Below the pieces are notes generated by a model, which was given only the letters and a program-made list of their open reading frames with translations, did no database searches and was not told where the DNA came from. From Chloranthus sessilifolius (taxonomy: Eukaryota > Streptophyta > Magnoliopsida > Chloranthales > Chloranthaceae): a DNA stretch of 64,000 nt. Below are positions 33,593-45,104 of the stretch, in pieces. Numbering within the stretch: position 1 is the stretch's first letter; every line of letters begins with the position of its first letter. Location of the stretch: contig CM037590.1 of assembly GCA_021018995.1 (NCBI GenBank), positions 78,772,097-78,836,096 on the forward strand, written 5' to 3'. The translations under genes and the position numbers were made by a program.

Positions 33593-36166
33593 TGTTAAGA
33601 CCTGAAAAGTACCACTTTTCACCCCTTAACTTAACCTTTGATTAGACCCTTAGTCACCTAATAAGTTCTTGTTAAGTGTTTTGTGTAGTTAATAATCAGC
33701 AGTGAAATAAGGCTAGGAATCCTGCTAAGGAGCCTGCTTTGGCACCAGAAATCCCTCAGAAGAATGAACTCTGAATCCAGACCTGAAATGAGCCTCGCAC
33801 AGCTGACCCAAGCTTTAGAGGATTCAAGAGAAATATGCCTCGCGCAGTTCAACTGAGCTTCCCAAGACTTTACAGCAACCTCTCACGTAGATGAGTGACT
33901 AAAGAGCTTCAGAAACTCAAACTCGCGCAGCTCTCGTGAAGCTCAAGAGTAGAACACATCACGCAGTGTCACACAGTTTAAAGCAAACCTCTCTCAATCT
34001 CACGCAGTTCGCTTAGAAGAGCTGAGGAGAGAGAGCTTCAGAAGATTCCTCGCGCAGCTGTCGTACAGTCGCCACGGGATGCAATTATCAGAAGAACTCC
34101 TCGCATAGTTCTCGCGCCATTCAAGAAGAAAACATCCTAGTGAAGGCAAAGCCATCCTCGTGAAGGTTAATTAAGACATGGAACCTCGTGAAGTTTAGAA
34201 CTCATTAAAGCCTCACAAGGTAACTCGCGAAGTCTAGTAAAGAGAAGTGCTCGCGAAGTTCTCGCGCTGTTCAAATTCACTCTCGCGAAGATCAGCCCAG
34301 CGAAGACCGAGCAACCGCGCGACTGCTTGAACTTCAACCCCGCAACATCTGAGACTGTGTTTTCTACTCAACCTCGTAAAGCCCAATCCAGCGAGAGTGC
34401 AATTCTCTATCGCGCGACTGCCTGAAGATCAAACCAAGGCAACCTCGCGATGGTTGAAGCTTCAATGTCAAATCATCCTAACGAAGAGCAAAGAGCTACC
34501 ACGCGACAAGTCTGGGAAACTACAGCAATGTAACGAAGCTCTGAACCTAAACTCCCATCTCTTCAGCAGAGGACCTTTTAGGAATTTCTAGTGATTAGGG
34601 CAAACACTCCCACGCTCAAATCTTTGTGCACGCGCCCTAAGGCATCCAAGGATCACTGTTAGGCCACGTGGCATCGTTAAAATTAGGGTTTCCTAACCCT
34701 AATGCGCCGCCACCCCACTGCTATATAAACCCATACCTAGCTTAGGTTTAGGTATCTGGGAACACATCTCAGATCATTTTTCTTTTCTCTTTCTTTTCAG
34801 CTGTAAGTAGTTTTCTTTTTCTTTTTCCTTCTCTCCATAGTCCAGCACTTGCTGGCTATGTCTTTGCATGTGTTTTTGAAATAGATTAATGGAAGTTCTG
34901 TAATAGGATCTGTATTTTGTGGGATTGGTGTTTATGTGTGAGATGCTCTGTGCAAGGCTGCTGCCTTGTGTTCCGCCATTGCTCTGGCTGTATTTCAAAG
35001 CAATGGAGGACTGATTCTAAGGGCCATTCAGATCCAAGTGACCTGTGTGTCTGGGCTATCATGGTCCTACAGCCTTAGCCCCACCATAGGACCCACTAGA
35101 TCTGAAATCCCCATGGGAGCTTGAGCTGGTAGCCTTGTGACCATGGTGGTAGCAACGATATTCTTGTTTTTTTTTTAGCTCCATGAGGATAACCTCTGGG
35201 ATAGTCTGTGACCATTTAAGTAGACAAATTATGGCCTTAGGGTGATTCTATTCCACCGATCCAAGATGGATCCTTCTTCTTTACACCAGAGCTTATAGAA
35301 GCCTGGTGAGGGATTGTACAAAGGCAGACTCCCCTATATTTGTATATATCCGCCATCAGATGTTGGATCTGATCTAGTTATAGAGATTGTAGGTTGGTGA
35401 CTGGACCATTGCAGCCTCACTCAAGCAATGGACAGTTAGATCGAAGGTTGTACTCAATCTCTTGCTGGTTCTATGTGTCTGGGCTATCATGGTCCTATAC
35501 AGCCTTAGCCCCACATATAGAGCTTTAGAGTTTGAGGTTCCCTATAGATTCTTGAGCTGGTAGCCTGGATGAAATAGTGCCTGTAATGATTTACTTGTTG
35601 TGTTTTGACCCATCCCTGGATAGTGGCTCCCCTATGGGATAATCTGTGACCATTTGAGTGGACAGGTTATAGCCTTAATGGTGGAATCATGGCAGAGTGA
35701 TGGGTTGAATCCTTTCTCCTCATTGGTGATAATGTAGCCATTGGACAGGATTTCTATAACATCGGATCTGAATCTAAGTTACAAAACTCCTCTGATCTTG
35801 GCTCAATAACATACTTCTCACCCTTTTATATTTATTTTCCACACTCCATCCATCCTCTCAACCCTTTATGTAGTTTAGACATTAGAATATTTAGAATAAG
35901 TGACCTTAAACTCCCCTCCTGTTAGGACTGCCAGATCTGTAGTTAGATCTGGAGGGACTACTAGAGATGGCTCCTTTGGAGCTATAGATCACCTTTCCCT
36001 GTGGGACAAACTCTTACTTATCAAAACTTGCTACAATGGACCCTGTATCTTGCAGGTCTAGGACTTCTGAGTTGTGCTGAATTCACCCCCTGTTTTACTC
36101 TTTCTTTGATTTTTAAATGACTTTCACCACCAACCAATAATGTAAGCCCACCAGAATCCGACAACA
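33593..36166 (+). repeat. AthA 3' LTR (2574 bp)
   Basis: It begins TGTTAAGACCTGAAAAG and ends AATCCGACAACA, followed by the GTAGG duplication. It pairs with 9055-11633. It contains the CTCGCG motif cluster (about 33790-34510) and TATATAA at 34722-34728. Most differences from the 5' LTR are C/T or G/A. Confidence 0.93.
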
Positions 36167-36171
36167 GTAGG

Positions 36172-37431
36172 TTGACCCCACCTTCCAAGCATTGGCTCTG
36201 ATCATCCACCTTCGGATCTATGTTGACCAAGAGTGCACCCAACTTCAGACCATTCAAAAAGTTTATTGTCAGTTGAAACTGACCCGTCAAAAATGAAATT
36301 ACAACCAACCAAACTATGTGCAAACATATAAACCAAAGGGCTCATTTCGTTTTATTTCCTTTTGCACAGGCTTAAAACCTGTATAGGCACGGTGTCCCTA
36401 TTGAATGTACGCACTTGCGTCTGGGTATCCGTAGGATGGTCGTTTATGCTCGTAAATTATACCAAAGGGTCGAGGCTTCCGTTCGCGCCTATTTGTTGCT
36501 TATCACCCCTAATGGGTGTTTATCTGTGCATAGTTAGTAAGATGTGATTTCATTGGGGATGGAGGCTAGAATTGGCCATCTCTTTCGATGGAGGTTTGGT
36601 CCTATCCTGATCTTTTTTAGCTTTGTCTCGAGTTAAGGCACTCCGATTCGTGTGAATCAGGAGCACCTCACCACCGGAATGTGCACATCCCCAAGGTGTA
36701 CCTATCCCCGGCAAAGCGCACGCCCTCTTAAAGCATATCAACTGGCATTTGATCCACTTAAAGAGTTGTGCAAGAATAAAATCGCCAGAGGTCCTTGAGC
36801 TTTGCTTAGAGGCCTCAAATCAAAAGAAAATTCAAAACACAAAACAACAAAAAATTTCACTCCGAAAATTGGCATGCATTCCCAAGAAGTGTTGCGACAT
36901 CAATATTCGCTTCACTCAGGTAAATCATGCTAGAGCAACCTTGAGGTTGATGGGTTCACCCAAAGACTCCGAACCTTACCTAGGTAAGGGCACCCGTGGC
37001 CAATCCAATGGAGCTGTTGATGCCCCATAGGATTGGACACAATTTGTAGGCCTTCGCTTTGTGTACTTTGCATCGATTCAGATGCATATATCGATCACCC
37101 CGTTTCATGGTGTTGTTTGGTTCAGGTTAATACTCAACATCACAAATCCATAATTTCCCTCAAGAAGTGGACGATATCCTGGCTAGCGGGCTCACACTTT
37201 TTGTGATCATCGCAGTTATGCCCAGTAATGTCGCAATGCGCTTGGGGACTGTTAGCTTTGAGGTACGGACGATATCCCGAAATGAGAGGGCTTACGTACA
37301 CTCACCATCACCATGAATGTTTGAGAATTGAGTTGAACCAGGCGGACCCATTAAATGTGCCTTGGACCTCTTCGGATGTCTCTTCTCTTTGGCATCCGAT
37401 CATTAGTGATCGAATACCAAAGAGGGGCATC
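36172..37431 (+). other. TatA 3' noncoding region right of AthA, with polypurine tract
   Basis: It continues the TatA 3' region after the AthA insertion. Around 36330-36540 it matches, in opposite orientation, the module that is duplicated in TatB (45105-46650): AAACCTGTATAGGCACGGTG and ATCACCCCTAATGGGTG. It ends with AAAGAGGGGCATC, the polypurine tract directly before the LTR. TatB has the same AAGAGGGGCATC before its 3' LTR. No gene is recognised. Confidence 0.75.
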
Positions 37432-37837
37432 TGTAGCCACCCAAATTCGGCCCAAGGCCCGATCAGTTTGTACTCCAAGAGAGATATACCCCTGTGCTTC
37501 CGATGGCACCCTTGAACCCTTAGGAATGGCCCTGAACCCTTAGGAACCTACCCAGACCTGTAGGAATCACCATGAACCCTTTAGAACCATTCCCCCAACC
37601 CTTAAAGATCACCCTTAAACCCTAGGATCCCTTCCCAGACCCAACTTGAACCCTTCTGAGAAATTGATGGCAGGAGAGCTACAAAATTTTACATAGACCA
37701 CTGCCAAGAATGAGCCATATTCCATTGGAAGGATGACTTCTCTAGCTTTCTAGCGAGCCAAATATCACCCAATTTAGAGTTATGGTTTAAAAGTTATGGC
37801 CAATTGAAGTTTTACATAAAATCATGACTTTTACTCA

Positions 37838-38053
37838 GGCATATGTATTACATACGCCGAGCAAATTTGACCCCAGTTTGGTCAGGCGTATATATTATAT
37901 ACACCTGGCATATTTGGGCCAAATTTAGCCAGGCGAACATAATACATACCCCCAGTATAGGTAGGACCCACCGCGGACACCCACCTTCTCAGGTCTCCTC
38001 TGGTTTTTATGAAAATCACTGTACATAAACTGAGCGTATGTAATATATACACC
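37838..38053 (+). promoter_or_regulatory. Four dyad-symmetric sites in TatA U3
   Basis: Sites of 21 bp at 37838, 37885, 37932 and 38033 (spacing 47, 47, 101). The first reads GGC, ATATG, TATTA, CATAC, GCC; the second GGC, GTATA, TATTA, TATAC, ACC. The third and fourth are degenerate. Each has two arms that pair around a short core. Spacing and shell match TatB exactly, but the arms differ. They lie about 300-500 bp upstream of the TATA box, so probably act at DNA level. Confidence 0.82.
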
Positions 38054-38333
38054 CAGTTTAGCTATAGTAACTGTCATCAGATGCTCGAAATTTCTTCATC
38101 AGGTTTGACCTTTTGACCATCCCCTTGGTTGAGGTGGGTGTCTTAAGGTTGGTTGCACCCCCTTTGAGCTTATATGCTACCCTTAAGTCACCTATGGTCA
38201 CACCCCATCATCTGCCATTGAAACCGGTTCCCCAAACTCCTAGGACTCTAAAAACCTAGAAAACCTTAGATGGGGGATTACCTAATTGCTCAACCAATTA
38301 GCTCTTAAGTAACCCTCTGACCCACCTTTTCTC

Positions 38334-38342
38334 TATAAATAG
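38334..38342 (+). promoter_or_regulatory. TatA LTR TATA box
   Basis: TATAAATAG in the context TTCTCTATAAATAGAGAGGCC, about 900 bp into the LTR. TatB has the same box at 43576-43584 and 59184-59192 on its own strand. Confidence 0.75.
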
Positions 38343-39065
38343 AGAGGCCCCCCCTCTTCCCAAAGGGTTGAAAAATTAAGGTTGAAAGTTTGAGCTTAAG
38401 AGAGAGAGCCCTAGTGAGAGAAAGTTCGATTTTATTTTGTATTCTTCAACCAGAATTTCAGCATATTTGGTTCAACCCTTTCAATCCATTTCAACCATTA
38501 GATCACCCCTTTTTTACTCAAGTTTAGTCCGTAGCTTCATCCTACACTTCACATCTACCAAATCCTACCATTAGAATCCATTCGCCTACCGTTTAAGCCA
38601 TTTAAAGCCATCGGAAGTACGCCGAAGCGAAGGTCTTCCACGGTGCAGCAGGGGCCCGGGAGCTCCGGCTCACCCCTCTCTTCCTCTACCTTCTTGGTGT
38701 TTCCTTCATCCAAGGATTCAAGTCGTTACGCCTTCGACATTTCGGTTTGGCTCAAAGCTTGATAAGACCATATTGCCTTCGGGCAAGGGGAAGCTCCGCC
38801 CATTTGTTTTTTTATTTTGGCCATAGATAGAGACTGCTACGTGTGGGTTGATCGGGTGCCTAAACCCTTCCCGATCGATAACCGAAGCCCCTACCCTAGA
38901 GTCTTTGGCAAAAATCGGTAAATCATAGTCATATTTAGCACTTCGGTGCTCAAAATATTGATTTAAAGGTTTCTCGGGTCACCAAAAGCTCAGGGTGGCG
39001 ACTCTACATTTATTCTATCACGAGTGCATCACCGTGACGGGTTCGAGAGAATCCATGGTCGCACA

Positions 39066-39570
39066 TATTGTTTCAGTATATAGTCTCCCTACATTGGGAT
39101 CTGAGCCACAGAGCTATCTTTCAACCTGTGGCCAACAATGTACTATTGTTTCAGTGCATGGTTCACATATCAGGGTTAAGAGGTCAAAGGTTGATCAAAC
39201 AAATTTGTATATTTTGAGTGAGCAAAATGGGGTTGTCTACAAGTACCTATCGAAATTCTCAATGGGAACCTTCAGAACCTGTCGATAATCATTTCACACC
39301 TCTCAACAGGTCTGTTTAGCAATCCACATTATTTCTCATTAGTTCCCTTGTCTCTATTCACCCCAAACTCATCAATCCTCCTCTGTTCCCATTTATTTCT
39401 CATGCATTGAGGACTTTCCTACCATTATCATGGCTGACTCATTATTCTAAATGAAAAATTAATCAAAATTGGCAACATATATACAATGCCAAACAAATTT
39501 TAAAACAGCAACAAAGACAAAACCAACAGTTATGATACATAGTATACAATGTTGAAATCAGTCACACTTT
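39066..39570 (-). other. AthB 3' noncoding remnant
   Basis: About 500 bases between the TatA LTR and the end of AthB integrase with no gene or repeat that I recognise. An open frame of 97 codons on the plus strand has no domain. Confidence 0.5.
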
Positions 39571-40735
39571 GGAGGTTCTTGAAGGTGAATGGTCAGACAG
39601 GCTCTACTACATTTTAAATAAATATTTTGAGCCTTTGACCATTGACTTTCATGATCCTACCATCCTTTGGATCCATGATTTCAATAGCTCCAGATGGGGA
39701 TGCATGCATTACAATGTAAGGTCCCTCCCATCTAGATCTCAACTTGCCTGGGAAAATTTTTAATTTGGAATTGAACAACCATACCTTGTTGCTTGGAACA
39801 AACTCTTTTCTTTGCAAGTGCTTATCATAAAAGACTTTGGCTTTTTCTTTGTAGATCCTTGCATTGAAGTAGGCTTCCAATCTCAGCTCTTCCACTTTTG
39901 TCAGCTGCAACCTCCTATGCATACCAATAGCAGTTAGATCAATATTCAATGATTTAATAGCCCAATAGGCTTTATGTTCTAACTCCGCTGGTAAATGGTA
40001 TGTCTTGCCATACACCAATCTAAAGGGAGACATTCCTATTAGGGTCTTATAAGTAGTTTTATAAGCCCAAAGAGCATCAGTCAAGTTTAGGTACCAATCC
40101 TTCCTATCTCCTCTTACAGTTTTCTCTAAAATGTGTTTGATCTCTCTATTAGAAATTTCTACCTGCCCATTGGTCTGTGGGTGGTAACTCTGTGTGTCAC
40201 AAAGTAATTTCTAAGCAAGTTCTCAAACTGTCTATGCAGAAATGGCTTCCCCCATCACTAATGATAGCTCTGGGGGTACCAAACCTAGAGAAAATGTTGT
40301 CTTTTAAGAAATTGAGGATAATTCTATGATCATTGGTTCTTGTGGCTATGGATTCAACCCATTTGGACATATAGTCTACAGCCACAAGAATAAAATTATA
40401 TCCATAAGGGGGGAAAGGACCCATGAAGTCAATCCCCCAAATGTCAAATAATTCAACAACAAGTATAAGCTGTAAATGCATAGAATTTCTTTTGGAAATA
40501 CTTCCCATTTTTTGGCATCTTTCACAAGCTTTGTAATGCTGCCATGCATCTTTGAAGATAGTGGGCCAATAAAATCTACTTTGAAGTATCTTTGTAGCAG
40601 TCTTGTTTCCACTGAAATGGCCTCCACAAGCCTGTTCATGACACATGATTAGTATGTTATGAAATTCATTCTCAGGAACACACCTCAAAACCTGGTCTGC
40701 ACAATGCTTAAAAAGGTATGGATCCTCCCACATGT
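39571..40735 (-). pseudogene. AthB integrase
   Basis: Minus strand. Zinc-binding [17 protein letters not shown] and [15 protein letters not shown]-like; core [36 protein letters not shown] and [17 protein letters not shown]-terminus [40 protein letters not shown] and [10 protein letters not shown]. It closely follows AthA 16141-17587 and is broken in a few places. Confidence 0.9.
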
Positions 40736-41330
40736 AATGTTTGATCTAAGAAAAGAACAACTCCTTATCCATTTTGTCCCAATTTGGGGGAATCCTACCC
40801 ACTGCCAAGTAATTTACTATGTCTGCAAACCAAGGTGCAGTCATGTTGACAGTAATCAGTTGTTCATCAGGAACTGAGTCATTGACAGATAGCCTATCAA
40901 ACTCAGCAGCTAGGATCCTGGATAGGTGGTCTGTAACCATATTCTCAACCCCTCTTTTATCTTTAATCTTAAGATCAAACTCCTATAATAGGAGGATCCA
41001 TCTGATTAATCTTGGCTTGGCATCCTTTTTAGACAAAAGGTACTTAAGGGCTGAGTGGTCTGTGAACACCACTATCCTAGATCTTAACACATAAGACCTG
41101 AATTTTTCTAAAGCATAGATAATGGCTAACAATTCCTTCTCAGTTGTGGTGTAGTTTAATTGAGCATCAAGCATTGTCTTGCTTGCATAAGCAATCACAC
41201 AAGGTAACATGTCCTTCCTTTGTCCCAAAACTGCACCAATAGTAAAATATGATGCATCACACATCAGCTCAAATGGCAAAGAATAATCAGGTGCTTGTAG
41301 GATAGGTGCAAAGGTTAAACAACCTTTCAA
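40736..41330 (-). pseudogene. AthB RNase H
   Basis: [20 protein letters not shown], then TTEKELLAIIYALEKFRSYV, then [20 protein letters not shown], with the D, E and D catalytic positions. An acidic linker to integrase follows. The equivalent of AthA 15741-16140. Confidence 0.9.
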
Positions 41331-42300
41331 AATTTCAAAAGCAGTGAGACATTCATCATTGAATACAAAAGGAACCTCTTGGCATAGCAGATGACAAAAA
41401 GTTTTGAGATTTTACTAAAATCTTTGATGAAACTCCCATAAAAATCAGCATGCCCCAAAAAAGATCTGACTTGTTTGACAGTTTTAGGTGGGGGTAAATA
41501 TGCAATCAAATCAATTTTAGCCTAGTCTACCTCTATGCCTCTCTGGGAAATAAAATGGCCAAGGACAATGCCTTGATTGATCATAAAATGACTTTTTTTC
41601 CAACTCAAAACTAAGTTGGTTTCTTCACATCTCTGTAGCACTAGGCTGAGATGATGTAGACACTGGCTAAAACTGTCCCCAAAGATAGAAAAATCATTCA
41701 TGAATATCTCTAAAAACTGATCAATCATATCCGAGAAGATGACATACATACACCTTTGGAAAGTTGCAGGGGCATTGCACAATCCAAATGCCATCCTTCT
41801 ATAGGCAATGGTGCCAAATAGACATATAAAAGTGGTTTTCTCTTAGTCTTGTGGATACACAGGGATTTAGTTATACCACGAGTATCCATCAAGAAAGCAA
41901 TAAAAAGTTTTGCCTGCCAACATGTCCAAAATCTGGCCTATGAAGGGTAAGGGAAAGTGGTCTTTTCTGATTTTTAAATTAAGCTTTCGATAATCAATGC
42001 ACACCCTCCAACCAGTGGTCTCCCTGGTTGGAATTAGCCAGAATCTGATTTAACCACAGTGATTCTAGATTTCTTAGGTACCACCTATGTAGGTGCCACC
42101 CATTTAGAATCTGAAATGGGATAGATGACTACCACATCTAACAATTTAACCACCTCCTTCATCACCACTTCTTGCATGTGGGGGTTTAACATTCTCTACA
42201 TCTCTCTAGAGGGTTTGGAACCCTCTTTCAAGTGGATCTTATGCATACAAACAGCAAGGCTGATGCCTCCAAGATCAACAATAGTCTAACCTATTGCTCT
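41331..42300 (-). pseudogene. AthB reverse transcriptase
   Basis: Polymerase blocks on the minus strand: MAFGLCNAPATFQRCMYV, EIFMNDFSIFGDSFSQCLHH (the position of the catalytic M-D-D block), LVLSWKKSHFMINQGIVLGH and KQVRSFLGHADFYGSFIKDF. The first third is decayed. It is clearly the same gene as in AthA. Confidence 0.88.
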
Positions 42301-42847
42301 CTTATACTTTTTCAACACACAACAGCTCTTCTTCTTGCTCATCAGTGAGGGAAGAAAAAATTATCACAGACAACTTCTGATTTGCTCCCAAAAATACATA
42401 TTTCAAAGACTTAGGTAGCTGTTTCAATTCCACATCAAGTGGACTTATGAGTGAAGGCAATAAAGGTGCCTTAGAAGGTGGTGGAAGAAGCAACACAGCT
42501 GGTTTCCAAGGAGGATACCTTTTTGTTGCCCCCACTTCAGAATTTAAGTCTTTCACCTCTTGAATCACAGGTGTGGAGGTCTTTTCTTCTACAATTTCAC
42601 TCCATACATTTTCAAAAATATCACACAAATCATCACAATGGAGTAGCTTGGGTAAAGTTTCTTTCACAAGCTCATCCAACACATCAATCAAAAAGCAATC
42701 CTCACTATCTAAGTGAGGCTGGCTTGCTGCATTGTAAATATTTAATTTTACTTTCATATTGCCAAAAGATACCTCTATTACACCTTATCTACATTGTATA
42801 CAAGCATTGGCAGTGGCTAAGAAATGCCTGCCTATAATTATAGGAAT
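42301..42847 (-). pseudogene. AthB protease end and protease-RT linker (left of TatB)
   Basis: Minus-strand frames contain the AthA-like end of protease (an LATANACIQC-like stretch) and an acidic linker with DCFLIDVLDELVKETLPKLL. They run on to KSLKYVFLGANQKLSVII, which matches LKYAFLEKGDKLPVII in AthA. It is separated from the rest of the protease (60027-60290) by TatB. Confidence 0.85.
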
Positions 42848-42852
42848 GGAAG
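42848..42852. repeat. Target-site duplication GGAAG / AGAAG of TatB
   Basis: GGAAG directly precedes the left end of TatB, and AGAAG directly follows its right end at 60022-60026. One base differs, as expected for an old insertion. Flanks on both sides belong to the same AthB protease segment, which supports the boundaries. Confidence 0.82.
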
Positions 42853-44459
42853 TGTGCAACCGTGGGATTTGTGACGATCCCGTCGCGGTGATGCGCTCAC
42901 TTGCAAAAAAATATAGAGTTGTCACCTGGAGCTTTTGGTGTCTTGGGACACCTATATCATTTTTATGAGCATCAAAATGCTAAAAATATTACTCTGAATC
43001 AGGTCCACACCAAAGGCTCTTGGGTAGAGGCTTCGGTTATCGATCGGGAAGGTGTTAGGCACTCGATCAACCTGCTTAACACGGTCTCTACTAATGGCCA
43101 AAATAAAAATAAAGTAAAAGAAAAGGAAATGGTTTCCTCTTGCCCAAAATGGCTTAGAATCCTATTTGTGCCCCTCCATTCCTACCGAAAATTCTGCAGC
43201 ATAACGACACAAATGTGAGGACGAGAAGAGCCAAAAAGAGATAGGAGAAGAAAGGGGAGAGCCGGAGCCCTCGGGCCCTTATAGTACCGTAGGAGAACCT
43301 TGCGTGGCTTGCTTTTGATGAGCTTTTGAAGGCTTGAATGATGGAAAGAGGGGTTCTAACCACTAAGGCTTACTAGCTAAGAGATAGAGAAGGGAGGTAA
43401 ATGGATAGCACACACCTAACCTAGAGGCTTTTTAGGAAAGGAAAGGCTTGGAATGAAGTTTTGGAATTCTGAAATTTGTATAAGCAATGGTGCACCAAAG
43501 GGAGAAAGATCTTCTCACTTTAAGCTCTTTCTCTTAGGCAAAAATTCTCAACCCTTAAACCAAAGGGAGGGGGCTCTATTTATAGGAAAAGTGTGGATTA
43601 GGAGAGTGTTTAGATGCTAATCAAGGTTAGAAATTAGGTAATCTAGTATCTAAGGTTTCCTAGGGTTTCAAGGGTTTAGAGAAGTGTGAAGATGGGCTTT
43701 AATGGTGGATGATGGGTTAATGGTTTAGATTACTTGTGGGTTGCAAATAGGTGTTAAAAGGGTGCAACAAAGTTATCAAGACACACCCCAAGGACTGAGG
43801 TGGTCAATAAGTCAAACCCTAGCTTCAAAATTCGAGGCAAAAATCAGAGGTCACTATTCATATGCGTGGTGCAACTATTAGTTGCGCTAGGCAAATGTAC
43901 AGTAAAATAGTTCTGTACAGTAGCCTGGAAGTTGGCTTCGCGAGGGGTGGGAGACCCATTTATACCTGGCACAACTATTAGTTGTGCCAGGCCATTTTTG
44001 GGAGAAAAAGGCCTAGCACAACTATTAGTTGCGCCAAGCAAATTCTGGGGGAAAATGGCTTTGCGCAACTATTAGTTGCGCTAGGCAAAAATTCCTCTAA
44101 AATGACTCGATTTTTAGATGGTCATAACATTTGATATATAACTCCGATTGAGGTAATTCTTAGATCGTTGGAAAGCTGGAGAAGTCCTCTATCCAATGAT
44201 ATATGATTTAGCTCTTATAGAGGTCTGTGTAAATTTTGGCACTCCTATTTCCAAATACTGCTCGGGAGGGTTTGACATTGGTCCAGGAAAGGGTTCTAAT
44301 GGGTTTGGGAAGGTTAGGGTTGATTCCTAAGGGTTTGTGAAGTTTTCTAAGGGTTTGGAAAGGTTCTTAAGGGTTTTATACATGCCATGAAAATCTCTAA
44401 AGTGCACCTCTCTCGAAATGTGTTCTGATTGGGCCTTGGGCCAAATTTGGGTGTCTACA
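42853..44459 (-). repeat. TatB 3' LTR (1607 bp)
   Basis: Read on the minus strand it starts TGTAGACACCCAAATTTGGC at 44459 and ends with CCCACGGTTGCACA at 42853. It contains four dyad sites (43868-44082), a TATAAATAG box (43576-43584 on that strand) and a conserved block of about 250 bp near its end, shared with 58457-58710. Confidence 0.92.
43868..44082 (-). promoter_or_regulatory. Four dyad-symmetric sites in TatB 3' LTR U3
   Basis: 21-bp sites start at 43868, 43968, 44015 and 44062. In element orientation the spacing is 47, 47, 100. The pattern is GGC, GCAAC, TATTA, GTTGC, GCC, with some drift. The site at 43968 uses GGC, ACAAC, TATTA, GTTGT, GCC, where both arms changed together. With its flanks it forms a 27-bp palindrome (43965-43991) perfect except for the odd central base. 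They lie about 290-510 bp upstream of the TATA box. Confidence 0.88.
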
Positions 44460-45104
44460 GATGCCCCTCTTGGGTATCCGATCACTAATGATCGAATGCT
44501 AAAGAAAAGAGACATCCGAAGAGGCCCAAGCCATTACTAACGAGTTCACTGTATTTAGAATAAACTTTAAACATTAGATGAGTAACATGGTGAGAAAATG
44601 AAAGCCCTGGATGTCAAGCTAAACATTCGTTTCTCAAGGTAATCGGTTCCCAAGCGCTTAGCGACATTATTGGGCATAACCGAGGTGGAACGAGTTGTGA
44701 AAGCCCTGTATGCCAGGCTAAAAATTCACTTTTTGAGATGATTTGAAGGTATTTGATATTTAAGATTCATTCTAAATGCAACAACTTCGTAAGTAAAAGG
44801 GGTGATCGACCCACATTTAAAGATATGCGCTAAGCAAAACTACGCAAGGCTCCACAGTTTGCGTCCAATCCTATAAGGCATTTGATTGCCCCATTTGATT
44901 GGTCGCGGGTCCCCCGCCTGAAGCAGGGTTTGAAATCTCTGGGTGAATCCAATGATCCTGAAGTTTATTTAGCATGACTACCCGAGCAGAGCAAATAGAA
45001 GTTGCAACACTTTTTGGGAGGACGTGCCATTTTCAAAAACGTGCCCTGGATCAACATGACCTAGAGCATTCATCTTCAAGTACTGCTAAACAAATCAAAC
45101 CAAC
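44460..45104 (-). other. TatB 3' region next to LTR, with polypurine tract
   Basis: On the minus strand AAGAGGGGCATC lies immediately before the LTR and is the polypurine tract. The rest is noncoding. The first ~60 bases (around ATCACTAATGATCGAATGC) are shared with TatA just left of 37420. No gene is recognised. Confidence 0.75.

Larger units (their letters stand above)
9055..36166 (+). mobile_element. AthA: Athila-like Ty3 retrotransposon, both LTRs present
   Basis: Two LTRs (9055-11633 and 33593-36166), a perfect 5-bp target duplication, a tRNA-Asp-type primer site, then gag, protease, reverse transcriptase, RNase H and integrase in Ty3 order, a long 3' region and a polypurine tract. Coding regions are broken in many places. 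Ten differences were counted in the first ~220 aligned LTR bases (about 4.6%), most of them transitions. A Tekay array (19411-33025) lies in its 3' region and accounts for about half its length. No clear envelope-like membrane protein was found. Confidence 0.93.
1..39065 (+). mobile_element. TatA: Tat/Ogre-like Ty3 LTR retrotransposon, 5' end outside window
   Basis: The order of parts is reverse transcriptase, RNase H, second RNase H, integrase, a long 3' region, polypurine tract and 3' LTR, all on the plus strand. Dual RNase H is a known mark of the Tat lineage. The protein pieces match those of TatB (42853-60021, opposite strand) closely, which confirms the family. The 5' LTR, gag and protease would lie left of position 1. 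The element is broken in several places and holds two later insertions, a solo LTR at 224-2083 and AthA at 9055-36166. Its 3' LTR abuts AthB at 39065/39066, so TatA appears to have inserted into AthB; the left target-site copy is outside the window, so this cannot be checked here. Confidence 0.9.
37432..39065 (+). repeat. TatA 3' LTR (~1634 bp)
   Basis: It begins TGTAGCCACCCAAATTCGGC; the TatB LTRs begin TGTAGACACCCAAATTTGGC and TGTAGACACAAAAATTTGGC. Landmarks follow in the same order as in TatB: dyad sites, a TATAAATAG box, a GGTGGCGACTCTA-like block near the end. I place the end at GGTCGCACA by comparison with the TatB end. The exact last base is the least certain boundary. Confidence 0.85.

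Noticed and set aside
42478-43218. Plus-strand frames spanning the AthB/TatB junction as a novel gene
   Set aside because: They read antisense across AthB protease linker and the TatB LTR; the junction is an insertion boundary with a target duplication.
43868-44082. A CRISPR-like array: 21-bp palindromic repeats with 26-bp spacers
   Set aside because: The spacers are related to each other, only three or four units exist, the array lies in a plant LTR and no cas genes are present. It is a tandem U3 repeat.
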